From assembly GCA_013203595.1 (NCBI GenBank), contig JABMNT010000267.1, positions 1 through 35,383 of the forward strand: a stretch of 35,383 nucleotides of DNA, given 5' to 3'. The translations under genes were made by a program, and so were the position numbers. Each line of letters opens with the position of its first letter. Position 1 is the stretch's first letter. Under the pieces are notes generated by a model. That model was given only the letters and a program-made list of their open reading frames with translations, ran no database searches and was not told the origin of the DNA. Below are positions 9,033 through 16,486 of the stretch, in pieces. The DNA is from Rhodospirillales bacterium. Lineage in GTDB: Bacteria > Pseudomonadota > Alphaproteobacteria > Rhodospirillales > Casp-alpha2.

Positions 9033-9931
9033 ACCCGCAGCAAGAGACCACCCTGAGCGGCTACAATTTCGCCTATCTGGATGAACAAACCAAGCGCATG
9101 ATCCGCCGCGCCATCCTCAAGGCCGTGGCCATTCCCGGCTATCAGGTACCCTTTGGCAGCCGCGAGATGCCGCTGCCCTATGGCTGGGGAACCGGCGGGA
9201 TCCAGGTAACCGCGGCGATTATTGGTGCCCAGGATATCCTGAAGGTCATCGACCAGGGCGCTGACGACACCACCAATGCCGTATCCATCCGCAAGTTCTT
9301 TGCCCGCACCACAGGCGTCGAAACCACGGACAAGACCGCCCGGGCCACGGTCATCCAGACCCGCCACCGGATCCCTGAAAAGCCCCTGACCGAAAACCAG
9401 ATACTGGTCTATCAGGTGCCGACCCCCGAACCCCTGCGCTGGCTCGAGCCCCGGGAAACAGAAACCCGGCGCATGCACGCCCTGGAGGAATATGGGGTCA
9501 TGCATGTGAAACTTTACGAGGACATTGCCCAGTACGGACGCATATCCACCAGCTACGATTATCCGGTTCAGGTAAACGACCGCTACATCATGGCGCCGTC
9601 GCCGATCCCCAAGTTCGACAATCCGAAAATGAACGAAATGCCAGCCCTGCAGCTTTTTGGGGCGGGACGGGAAAAGCGCATTTACGCGATCCCGCCCTAT
9701 ACCACCGTCAAAAGCCTTGATTTCGACGACCACCCCTTCGAGGTTCAGGCTTGGGATCACAGTTGTGCCCTCTGTGGCGCCGACGACAGCTTTCTCGACG
9801 AGGTCGTTGTCGACAATATGGGCAGCCGCATGTTCGTCTGTTCCGACAGTGATTTTTGCAGCGAACGCCGCGAGGCCGGTCATCAGAGCGACGGCTTGCC
9901 CCAGGTTGTCGTCGCCCAGGCCGCAGAATAG
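9029..9931 (+). CDS. phnJ: C-P lyase radical SAM catalytic subunit PhnJ
   Basis: Catalytic subunit that breaks the C-P bond of ribose 1-phosphonate 5-phosphate, releasing the alkane and 5-phosphoribosyl 1,2-cyclic phosphate. It is a non-canonical radical SAM enzyme. The 300-residue sequence keeps all cluster cysteines: C246 and C249 (CALC), C271 and C277 (CSDSDFC). It also keeps the glycine of AIPGYQVPF (G37), equivalent to the radical glycine of E. coli PhnJ, and the PYGWGTGG segment. All residues known to be needed are present, so the core should be active. It overlaps phnI by 4 nt and is followed 11 bp later by phnK. Confidence 0.97.
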   Translation: MNPQQETTLSGYNFAYLDEQTKRMIRRAILKAVAIPGYQVPFGSREMPLPYGWGTGGIQVTAAIIGAQDILKVIDQGADDTTNAVSIRKFFARTTGVETTDKTARATVIQTRHRIPEKPLTENQILVYQVPTPEPLRWLEPRETETRRMHALEEYGVMHVKLYEDIAQYGRISTSYDYPVQVNDRYIMAPSPIPKFDNPKMNEMPALQLFGAGREKRIYAIPPYTTVKSLDFDDHPFEVQAWDHSCALCGADDSFLDEVVVDNMGSRMFVCSDSDFCSERREAGHQSDGLPQVVVAQAAE

Positions 9932-9942
9932 GAATATCCCCC

Positions 9943-10725
9943 ATGACCACACTCCGCCATCCCCTCATGCAGGTCCGCGACCTGAGCAAGATGTACGGCG
10001 CCCGCACCGGCTGCCGGGACATCGATTTTGACCTGTACCCCGGCGAGGTTCTGGGTATTGTCGGCGAATCCGGTTCCGGCAAAACCACGCTGCTGAACTG
10101 TCTGTCGGCCCGCCTTGAACCGACCAGTGGCTCCGTCATCTACCAGGACCGCACGGGCGCGGATATCGATATCTATCAGGCCTCCGAATCCCGGCGCCGC
10201 CTGCTCATGCGCACGGACTGGGGGGTTGTTCATCAGAATCCCAAGGACGGGCTGCGCATGCGGGTTTCCGCCGGCGCCAATGTGGGCGAACGCCTGATGG
10301 CCGTTGGCCAGCGCCATTACGGCGACATCCGGGAGACAGCAACGGACTGGCTGGGCCGGGTTGAAATCGCCGAGGACCGGGTCGACGACAAGCCCCTGAC
10401 CTTCTCCGGCGGCATGCAGCAGCGCCTGCAGATTGCCCGCAATCTGGTTTCCGGTCCACGTCTGGTATTCATGGACGAGCCCACCGGTGGCCTGGACGTA
10501 TCGGTGCAGGCACGGTTGTTGGATCTGCTGCGCCGGCTGGTCACGGACCTAGGCCTGTCGGCCGTACTGGTGACCCATGATCTGGCCGTGGTTCGCCTGC
10601 TGGCCCACCGCTTGATGGTCATGCACCAGGGCCAGGTGGTGGAACAGGGTCTGACCGATCAGGTTCTCGACGACCCGCAACACGCTTATACCCAGCTCCT
10701 CGTTTCTTCCGTTCTCCAGCCCTAG
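9943..10725 (+). CDS. phnK: C-P lyase ABC-type ATPase subunit PhnK
   Basis: ABC-type ATPase that docks on the C-P lyase core complex rather than powering transport. It has 260 residues from ATG 9943; an upstream in-frame extension to 9856 would run into phnJ and is not favoured. The Walker A motif GESGSGKTT is at about residues 41-49. The signature [12 protein letters not shown] and Walker [13 protein letters not shown] are present, followed by the VTHDLAVV H-loop. It resembles oligopeptide-type ATPases, as expected for PhnK. It sits between phnJ and phnL, 8 bp before phnL. Confidence 0.94.
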   Translation: MTTLRHPLMQVRDLSKMYGARTGCRDIDFDLYPGEVLGIVGESGSGKTTLLNCLSARLEPTSGSVIYQDRTGADIDIYQASESRRRLLMRTDWGVVHQNPKDGLRMRVSAGANVGERLMAVGQRHYGDIRETATDWLGRVEIAEDRVDDKPLTFSGGMQQRLQIARNLVSGPRLVFMDEPTGGLDVSVQARLLDLLRRLVTDLGLSAVLVTHDLAVVRLLAHRLMVMHQGQVVEQGLTDQVLDDPQHAYTQLLVSSVLQP

Positions 10726-10733
10726 AGGTTCGC

Positions 10734-11435
10734 ATGACATCTCCCCTGCTTATAGTCGAAAATCTGCACAAGACATTCACCCTTCATAACCAGGGTGGGG
10801 TGGTTCTACCGGTGTTGAAGGGAATTGACTTGACGGTCAACGCTGGTGAATGCGTGGTCCTGCACGGTCCCTCGGGCGCCGGCAAGAGCTCCCTGCTGCG
10901 CTCCCTCTATGCCAATTACAAACCCCAGCAGGGCCAAATCCGCATTCGCCACGACAGCGACTGGATGGACCTGGTGGCTGCCGCCCCTCATGAAATTCTG
11001 GATGTGCGCAAGAAAACCCTCGGTTACGTCAGCCAGTTCCTGCGGGTCATTCCCCGGGTCAGCACCCTGGACATTGTCAGCGAGCCGTTGCGCCGTCTGG
11101 GCATTGCCGCCGAACAGGCCGAGGACAAGGCCCGCGCCCTGCTCAGTCGCCTGCGCATACCCGAAGCCATGTGGTCGCTGGCGCCGGCCACCTTTTCCGG
11201 CGGCGAACAACAGCGCGTCAATATAGCCCATGGCTTTTCCGTCAATTACCCGGTCTTGCTGCTCGATGAACCAACCGCATCCCTGGATGCGGAAAACCGG
11301 CAAACGGTGGTCGATCTTATCATCGAGGCAAAGGCTCGCGGTACGGCCATCGTCGGCATCTTCCACGATGCGGATGTACGTGAGCTGGTTGCAGACCGTC
11401 TGTTTGCAATGCAGGCCTACAAGGATGCCGCATGA
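10734..11435 (+). CDS. phnL: C-P lyase ABC-type ATPase subunit PhnL
   Basis: Second ABC-type ATPase of the C-P lyase system, required with PhnGHI for the first pathway step. It has 233 residues. Walker [10 protein letters not shown] is at about 45-53, the signature is [12 protein letters not shown] and Walker [13 protein letters not shown]. The long insert between Walker A and signature, containing HDSDWMDL and [15 protein letters not shown], is typical of PhnL. A 12-bp gap separates it from the DUF1045 gene downstream, which it probably shares a transcript with. Confidence 0.94.
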   Translation: MTSPLLIVENLHKTFTLHNQGGVVLPVLKGIDLTVNAGECVVLHGPSGAGKSSLLRSLYANYKPQQGQIRIRHDSDWMDLVAAAPHEILDVRKKTLGYVSQFLRVIPRVSTLDIVSEPLRRLGIAAEQAEDKARALLSRLRIPEAMWSLAPATFSGGEQQRVNIAHGFSVNYPVLLLDEPTASLDAENRQTVVDLIIEAKARGTAIVGIFHDADVRELVADRLFAMQAYKDAA

Positions 11436-11447
11436 GGGAACGTTTTT

Positions 11448-12167
11448 GTGTCTGCTAATCCGGCCCGCTACGGCATTTACTATATGCCGCCGGCCCATAG
11501 CCAGCTCGGGCAATTGGCGGCGGCCTGGCTCGGGCGCGATGCCCACGCGGGCGCTGCCCTGGCACGTCCCATAATGTCCCAGGTCGACGGGTCCGCCATG
11601 GCCGCGGCAACCGCCACCCCCAGCCACTACGGCTTCCACGGGACCCTGAAGCCGCCCTTTCACCTGTACGCGGGGCAACGAGAAGCGGAACTGGAGCAGG
11701 CCCTGGCGGCCTTTTGCCGGCTCCGCCCGCCCTTCGACATTTCACCGCTCACCGTTCAGTCCATGGGGAACTTTTTGGCTTTGCGGCCTGTGGATGACTC
11801 CCCGGCTTTGGGTGGCCTGGCCGCCGACTGCGTTCGCGCCTTTGATTCTTTTCGAGCCGCGCCCGGCCAGGATGAACTGGCCAGGCGCCGTGCCAGCGGC
11901 TTGACGGAGCGTCAGTTGCATCTGCTCGGGCAATGGGGGTACCCCTATGTCATGGACCAGTTCCGGTTTCACATGACCCTCACCGGACCCCTGTCGGCGT
12001 CCGCCCGCCCTGTTTTTGCCAGCGCCTTGCAGGAATATTTCCAAGCGGTCTGCCGCTCTCCCCTGTCTATCGACGCCCTGACCCTGGTCAGACAACCGAA
12101 CCGCAATACGCCGTTTCAGGTTCTCCAGCGCTACCCCTTTGGCGGTGACGGGACAAAATCCGACTAG
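11448..12167 (+). CDS. DUF1045 phosphonate-operon protein, 2H phosphoesterase-like
   Basis: Conserved C-P lyase operon protein of unknown biochemical role (DUF1045). It has 239 residues and starts with GTG at 11448. Two HxT motifs are visible, H64-G-T66 in YGFHGTLKPPF and H175-M-T177 in FRFHMTLTGPL, about 110 residues apart. This is the hallmark of the 2H (LigT/CPDase) phosphoesterase superfamily, whose members open cyclic nucleotide or ribose phosphates. It ends the phnGHIJKL operon and converges on phnN. Since no phnP is present in the window, it may hydrolyse the 5-phosphoribosyl 1,2-cyclic phosphate made by PhnJ; this is inference. It lacks a signal peptide and should be cytoplasmic. Confidence 0.88.
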   Translation: MSANPARYGIYYMPPAHSQLGQLAAAWLGRDAHAGAALARPIMSQVDGSAMAAATATPSHYGFHGTLKPPFHLYAGQREAELEQALAAFCRLRPPFDISPLTVQSMGNFLALRPVDDSPALGGLAADCVRAFDSFRAAPGQDELARRRASGLTERQLHLLGQWGYPYVMDQFRFHMTLTGPLSASARPVFASALQEYFQAVCRSPLSIDALTLVRQPNRNTPFQVLQRYPFGGDGTKSD

Positions 12168-12200
12168 GTGAAGAGACTCGCCAACCAGCTGAGACTTCAC
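12168..12200. repeat. Inverted repeat between convergent DUF1045 gene and phnN
   Basis: GTGAAG (12168-12173) and CTTCAC (12195-12200) can pair across a 21-nt interval that itself contains partly complementary AGACTC and GAGA. It lies between two convergent genes and could act as a weak bidirectional transcription stop, but no T-tract follows on either strand. Confidence 0.3.
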
Positions 12201-12208
12201 TGCCAGGC

Positions 12209-12841
12209 TTATTCCGCCGCTGTCGGCGCCTCGTCAAGTTGCTGACGCAGCGGCTCCAGGTCCGCACCCGCAGCCGCGCCGGCAATGGATTTCAGGAGCC
12301 GGTAAAACACCATCACCGACTCTTTGAGTGGCCCTTCGTTACTCAACACATGGGTGTCCGGCCGGTCAGCAATCTGGTAGGCGCTGGCCTGTTGCAAACG
12401 TTTTACAATATCGGCTTCCGATTCCCGTCCCCTTGCCCGCAGGCGCGCCGCCAGCAACGGCGGGGGAACGCTGACGCATATTACCTGAACCGGGGAAAAT
12501 CGCGCCCGGGCCTCGTCGATGACGCTGCGCGATACATTGACAACAACATGCCTGCCGTTGGCCAGATCATCGGTGATGGCGGCGAGGATACCATAACACA
12601 GGCCGTGTGCCCGCCAGTGCAAGGCAAAGGCACCGGATCCTTCAAGGGTGGTAAACTCCGCTTCGCTTAGGGCAACATGATCCTCGCCACCAGCATTTCC
12701 CGGGCGCGTGATAAGGCGCCGCGGAAAGTAAAAGCCGGACTGACCCCGCATCAGGGTTCGCGCTCCCTCAAGCAGGCTGTCCTTGCCCACACCGGACGGT
12801 CCAACCACAAGAACCAATGACCCCCGCTTTACATTATTCAC
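12209..12841 (-). CDS. phnN: Ribose 1,5-bisphosphate phosphokinase PhnN
   Basis: Kinase that converts ribose 1,5-bisphosphate to PRPP, the last step of the C-P lyase pathway, returning the ribose to nucleotide metabolism. It has a guanylate-kinase-like fold. The P-loop GPSGVGKDS lies near the N-terminus, followed by PRRLITRPGNAGGEDHVALSE-type substrate-binding residues. I prefer the GTG at 12841, with GGGA 6 nt upstream, giving 210 residues; a TTG at 12853 would add four. It follows the HprK-like gene on the minus strand but has its own Pho-type promoter. Its presence implies that ribose 1,5-bisphosphate is made, so some enzyme must open the cyclic phosphate. Confidence 0.92.
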   Translation of the reverse strand: MNNVKRGSLVLVVGPSGVGKDSLLEGARTLMRGQSGFYFPRRLITRPGNAGGEDHVALSEAEFTTLEGSGAFALHWRAHGLCYGILAAITDDLANGRHVVVNVSRSVIDEARARFSPVQVICVSVPPPLLAARLRARGRESEADIVKRLQQASAYQIADRPDTHVLSNEGPLKESVMVFYRLLKSIAGAAAGADLEPLRQQLDEAPTAAE

Positions 12842-12871
12842 TCGATTTCCCAACAGCTACAGCTTTCTACG

Positions 12872-12888
12872 ACCTGTAAAATACAGGT
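12872..12888. promoter_or_regulatory. Palindrome over the -10 region of phnN
   Basis: ACCTGTA-AAA-TACAGGT is a perfect 7-bp inverted repeat placed where the -10 of the phnN Pho promoter should be. It may be an operator for an extra repressor, or a hairpin. Confidence 0.4.
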
Positions 12889-12910
12889 TTTGTGTTACGG
12901 TCCTGTGACG
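12878..12910 (-). promoter_or_regulatory. PhoB-type promoter of phnN
   Basis: On the minus strand CGTCACA (12904-12910) and CGTAACA (12893-12899) start 11 bp apart, and TATTTT (about 12878-12883) follows 9 bp later as a -10-like element. The 18-mer matches about 11 of 18 Pho consensus positions. This would give phnN its own phosphate-starvation promoter separate from the upstream HprK-like gene. Confidence 0.55.
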
Positions 12911-12959
12911 AAACAGGCGGATTCCGGGCGGCCCCAGTCGGGGCGATTTGCCGGAACCG

Positions 12960-14108
12960 TTAGGCGCTGGCGACAACCCCCTGGCAAAAATCAACTGCGG
13001 CGTCAAAATCCACGACTCCCGTCGCTTCATAGACCGGCACCCGATCGAGAAGGGGTAAATAGTCGGCGGGGTCAACGTCGACAAACCCGGACGGCCCGGC
13101 GGCACCGGTGGGAACATAAAAAGGTCCCGGCGGCTTCATGACCGCACGCAGCATATCCGGACGGTCTTTGAGATCCACCTGTTTTATTTTCATACTCTCG
13201 CTGGAGTCGCGTTGCCAGTTGAGTCTCAAAAAGCCGCTCATGGGCGTTAACAACTGGAACCGGTCCGGCCCGAACAACTGGTCGATGAGGGCATCGTATT
13301 TTTCTTCCAGGTCCCAGATTTCCTCTTCGGGAAGCAGCGCCAGCGCATCGTGGCGGGCCTGTGGAATCACCGTTTCCAGAGACGGGTTGTCGAGCACTGC
13401 ACCCGGATTGATGCGCCGATGTTTGGGAACCCCGGCCATCATAGGCACATCGCTGTTGCAGCCTATGAGGAGGCGGTCATTGCTGACAAACCCCAGCCCG
13501 CGCCGGACCAGGTGCAGAGCCAGGGTGGATTTTCCACCGCCGGAGAATGCGGCGATCGCCAGCCCCTTGTTATCGACGACAACACCGGAGGCGTGACAGA
13601 GAGCCCAGCCCCGGTTCATCATCCATCCGATGAACTGCGAAACCACCAGATTAATCACCTGGTTGTCGTTCTTCAGGCAGGCGCCAAAAACCAGACAGAT
13701 TTTGTCGCTTAATAAATACTGCATGCCGGTGCGCACCTTGCGGCAGGCCCGACCATCACGCAGATCCACATAGCTGTCCTTGCGCCCTACCTTACCCGGG
13801 TCGCGGGGCCAGTCCAGGAAATCCAGATCATGTTCGACCGAATCTGTTTCCAGGGCCGCAGCCAGCAGCGATGCCGTTTGCCAGCCACGCAGCAGATTAG
13901 AGGAATCAATGACCGAAGCCACTTCAAGGCCCTGCGCCTCGGCGAACGCGAGAACAGGGGCATGGGCCGCCGCCTGGGCTTCCCCTTCGGCGGTCAGAGG
14001 ATGGGAGAGATGGGCACTGGGAACATCGGCAGGCTGTTCATAGGCGCCATGGCGTATCAGTGCGGCGACAAGTTTAATCAAGTTGGACCCCGGACTTCCG
14101 ATTTCCAC
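12960..14108 (-). CDS. Half histidine-phosphatase fused to HprK-related kinase domain
   Basis: 382-residue two-part protein. Residues about 12-95 match the first half of a histidine phosphatase: RHG at 19-21, the HPLTAEGEAQA region and SSNLLRGWQTA at 69-79 with the phosphate-binding Arg. The second catalytic His and the acid residue normally found later are missing. From about residue 112 (SYVDLRDGR) the sequence changes to an HPr-kinase-related fold: ALCHASGVVV, the P-loop AFSGGGKST (187-195) and FVSNDRLLIG with Asp at 211. It resembles 'HprK-related kinase B' proteins as I recall them. The start is GTG 14108; a TTG 30 nt inside is also possible. It lies between phnM2 and phnN on the minus strand, with a 112-bp AT-rich leader. 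The target is unknown. Confidence 0.75.
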   Translation of the reverse strand: MEIGSPGSNLIKLVAALIRHGAYEQPADVPSAHLSHPLTAEGEAQAAAHAPVLAFAEAQGLEVASVIDSSNLLRGWQTASLLAAALETDSVEHDLDFLDWPRDPGKVGRKDSYVDLRDGRACRKVRTGMQYLLSDKICLVFGACLKNDNQVINLVVSQFIGWMMNRGWALCHASGVVVDNKGLAIAAFSGGGKSTLALHLVRRGLGFVSNDRLLIGCNSDVPMMAGVPKHRRINPGAVLDNPSLETVIPQARHDALALLPEEEIWDLEEKYDALIDQLFGPDRFQLLTPMSGFLRLNWQRDSSESMKIKQVDLKDRPDMLRAVMKPPGPFYVPTGAAGPSGFVDVDPADYLPLLDRVPVYEATGVVDFDAAVDFCQGVVASA

Positions 14109-14220
14109 TAAATCTCTGATGTGCCATATGGATTTATCTAATATATCGCGTGAACAACGATATATCCAATCTAATTTTGATTTTAATACTATATATAGGG
14201 ATATAGATGATCAACATCCC
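14109..14220. other. AT-rich spacer between phnM2 and the HprK-like gene
   Basis: This 112-bp gap is far more AT-rich than its surroundings. It holds an 8-bp inverted repeat, ATATATCG (about 14141-14148) and CGATATAT (about 14158-14165), plus several TATATA runs. It precedes the HprK-like gene on the minus strand and could hold its promoter or operator. I see no Pho-box half-site series in it. Confidence 0.5.
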
Positions 14221-15381
14221 TTAGGCCTGGTACACGGATCGCCCGCCAACAAAGGTCCGGGTCACCCGCGGCAGGGCGGTCGCCGGGTCAACAATTAACA
14301 GATCCGCCCGCTTTCCCGGTTCCAGGGAGCCCCGGTCGTTGAGGCCGCTGGCCTGGGCCGGTGCCGCTGACACAAGCTCCCAGGCCTTTCCCACGGCAAT
14401 ATCCTTGTTGTGGATCAGCTTAAAGACAGCACTCACGATCGAGGGATAATAATAGTCAGAGGCCAGGATATGGCATTGCCCGGACAGGATCATGTCTCTG
14501 GCGCTAATGCCTCCGTTATGGCTGCCGCCGCGGACCACATTGGGCCCCCCCATAACCACCGGATTGCCAAGCTCCGTGGCTTTGGTGATGGCATCTGCAG
14601 TCACCGGAAACTCGGATACACGGCACCCAAGATCGTTGTAGTACTGGCGAACCTCCGACGAGTTGTCATCGTGGGACAATTGCGCGACACCGTTTTCTTC
14701 AGCGATCCGGGCCAACCGACCGATGGCGGCTGGAACTTCTTCACGCCGCTCTATGACCGCGTTCACCAGCGCCACATAGGCTTTATCGTCAATCCCGGCA
14801 CGTCCGGCATATTCCGCGACCTTCTGCGCGTTCGCCTGCTGGCTGTGAATTTTTGGCGTGTGATCATTATAGGCCAGAATGCCAACCTCACCGTTTTTCA
14901 TCCAGGTTTCTATTTCGTCGACAACATCCAGATTATAGGTCTCAAACCGCACATGCAGTTTGGTGTCGCAGGCCAGCTTGTCTTTGAGGGCGGCCAGGGC
15001 CTCCTTGATCCGCAAAAAATTCTTGCGCCCGCGCAACCCCGGCTCCCAGGAAAAGGTAACGCCATGAAACGCCGTGGTGATGCCGTTGGAAACCATTTGC
15101 CGGTCGGTTTCCAGGAAGGCCATGTCACAGGGAAAATGCACACCCGTGCGCGGCATCAACTGACGCTCGAAGGCATCGCCATGAATGTCAACGATACCGG
15201 GGACCACCCACAGTCCATCGGCATCAATCCGGTTGCTGCCAGCGGTCTGGCTGGCGTTTCCGTTTGAAGATATTTCGCTGATCCGGCCCTCGTCAATAAC
15301 CAGCGAGCCAAGCTCCAGGTTACCATCGGGCATCAGCAGTTGCGCGTTGTTTATGCTTACCATGGGGCGTGACCATTCCAT
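14221..15381 (-). CDS. phnM: PhnM-family amidohydrolase (copy 2)
   Basis: Second PhnM-family member, probably acting on a ribose phosphonate triphosphate or related compound. It has 386 residues. Metal-site motifs are IVDIHGDAFERQ (about 63-74), QLSHDDNS, GGPNVVRGGSHNGG and ILASDYYYPS. It differs clearly from copy 1: GDAFERQLMPRTGVHFP replaces TDNLEKHLEPRPGV, and it has no N-terminal extension, so it is an older paralogue rather than a recent duplicate. The ATG has GGTGG 7 nt upstream. It heads the minus-strand order phnM2, HprK-like gene, phnN, and shares its upstream region with the divergent phnD2. Its assignment to the exact PhnM reaction is less sure than for copy 1. Confidence 0.88.
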   Translation of the reverse strand: MEWSRPMVSINNAQLLMPDGNLELGSLVIDEGRISEISSNGNASQTAGSNRIDADGLWVVPGIVDIHGDAFERQLMPRTGVHFPCDMAFLETDRQMVSNGITTAFHGVTFSWEPGLRGRKNFLRIKEALAALKDKLACDTKLHVRFETYNLDVVDEIETWMKNGEVGILAYNDHTPKIHSQQANAQKVAEYAGRAGIDDKAYVALVNAVIERREEVPAAIGRLARIAEENGVAQLSHDDNSSEVRQYYNDLGCRVSEFPVTADAITKATELGNPVVMGGPNVVRGGSHNGGISARDMILSGQCHILASDYYYPSIVSAVFKLIHNKDIAVGKAWELVSAAPAQASGLNDRGSLEPGKRADLLIVDPATALPRVTRTFVGGRSVYQA

Positions 15382-15479
15382 CTATTTTCCACCAATGCCC
15401 ATGCTAATAGAGCGAAGATTACGGCTTTGGAATGATCAATTGGACGATCTGGCAAAAAATCACAAATCTGAAATATGGT

Positions 15480-15545
15480 CGTCACGAAAGCATCATGTGA
15501 TCGTCATGTTTGGGACATTCCAGCGTCATTTCCAGCGCCTATAAG
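15480..15545 (+). promoter_or_regulatory. Five-unit PhoB-type promoter of phnD2
   Basis: CGTCA (15480), CATCA (15491), CGTCA (15502), GGACA (15513) and CGTCA (15524) start at exact 11-bp intervals, followed 9 bp after the last 7-mer by TATAAG at 15540-15545 as the -10. Three near-perfect half-sites alternate with two weaker ones. This is the clearest Pho box in the window and implies strong phosphate-starvation induction of the second importer. It may also serve divergent phnM2. Confidence 0.78.
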
Positions 15546-15613
15546 GGGCCCGTCGACGATGAATCGACAGCCATTACCGATCTTATTTTCACAACCCTTG
15601 GGGGCCCTATATC

Positions 15614-16486
15614 ATGAAACGCAGAACACTATTAGCCGGCATTGTCGCCGCAACAGCCTTGTACACCACCAACATGGCCACCGCCGCCGAAACCATGCGT
15701 TTCGCCGTCACCGACATCGCCGGACTGGAAAACCTGCAGCGCGAGTTTGGCGCTTTCAAAGCCGCCCTCGAAAAAACAACCGGCTATGACGTAAAGTTCT
15801 TTCCCGTGAACAGCCGGACTGCTGCCGTTGAAGCCTTGAATGCGAAGCAGGTGGATTTTGTCCTCACCGGCCCCGCCGAATATGTCGTATTCAAGCAGCG
15901 CTCTAAAGCCAACGTGGTCATCGGCTGGCAGCGCCCGGATTACTTCGCCCAGATCGTTGTCATGGCCGAGGGCCCCATCAAGAAGCCTGGCGACCTTAAA
16001 GGCAAAAAGGTTTCCTTCGGCGAGGTCGGCTCGACCTCCCAGCATCTGGGCCCGGCGCAGGCCCTGGCCGACCTGGGGCTTGACTACGGCAAGGACTACG
16101 ACCCGCAAATCATCAGCCGCAACGTCGCCATCGAAGCCCTGATCAAGGGCGACCTGCAGGCCGTCGGCATGAACTTCACCCACCTGGAGAAAATCCGCAG
16201 CGCCTTCCCCAACCAGGCCTTCACGGTTATTGCCCGCGGACGCGACCTGCCTAACGACATCCTGATTTCCGGCGCCCATGTATCCGGCGAAATGCACAAC
16301 AAATTACGGACCGCCTTTATCGAGCGCGGCGAACAGATGATGGCGGCCGTATTGACGGGCGACGATAACCAGAAATACAAGCGCGGCCAGTTCCTGGCTG
16401 GCATCAAGGACAGCGACTACGACTATGTCCGTTCCATGTATCGGACCATTGGCGTCAAGACTTTCGACAAGTTTGTTGGCAACTGA
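15614..16486 (+). CDS. phnD: Phosphonate ABC transporter substrate-binding protein PhnD (copy 2)
   Basis: Periplasmic binding protein of the second phosphonate-type importer. It has 290 residues. The signal peptide (MKRRTLLAGIVAATALYTT...) ends near residue 24 at ATA/AE. The mature part begins MRFAVTDIAGLENLQREF and has the family features VDFVLTGPAEYVVFKQR and KKVSFGEVGSTSQHLGP, where the serine-rich loop would hold the phosphonate oxygens. It is about 50 residues shorter than copy 1 and belongs to a different PhnD subgroup, perhaps for methylphosphonate, phosphite or another small ligand (inference). Its stop and the phnC2 start share one base (TGATG). It is preceded by a five-unit Pho box. 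Confidence 0.92.
   Translation: MKRRTLLAGIVAATALYTTNMATAAETMRFAVTDIAGLENLQREFGAFKAALEKTTGYDVKFFPVNSRTAAVEALNAKQVDFVLTGPAEYVVFKQRSKANVVIGWQRPDYFAQIVVMAEGPIKKPGDLKGKKVSFGEVGSTSQHLGPAQALADLGLDYGKDYDPQIISRNVAIEALIKGDLQAVGMNFTHLEKIRSAFPNQAFTVIARGRDLPNDILISGAHVSGEMHNKLRTAFIERGEQMMAAVLTGDDNQKYKRGQFLAGIKDSDYDYVRSMYRTIGVKTFDKFVGN

Noticed and set aside
8945-9952. Long open frame antisense to phnJ
   Set aside because: phnJ carries all its cluster cysteines on the plus strand; the antisense frame is low-complexity and matches nothing.
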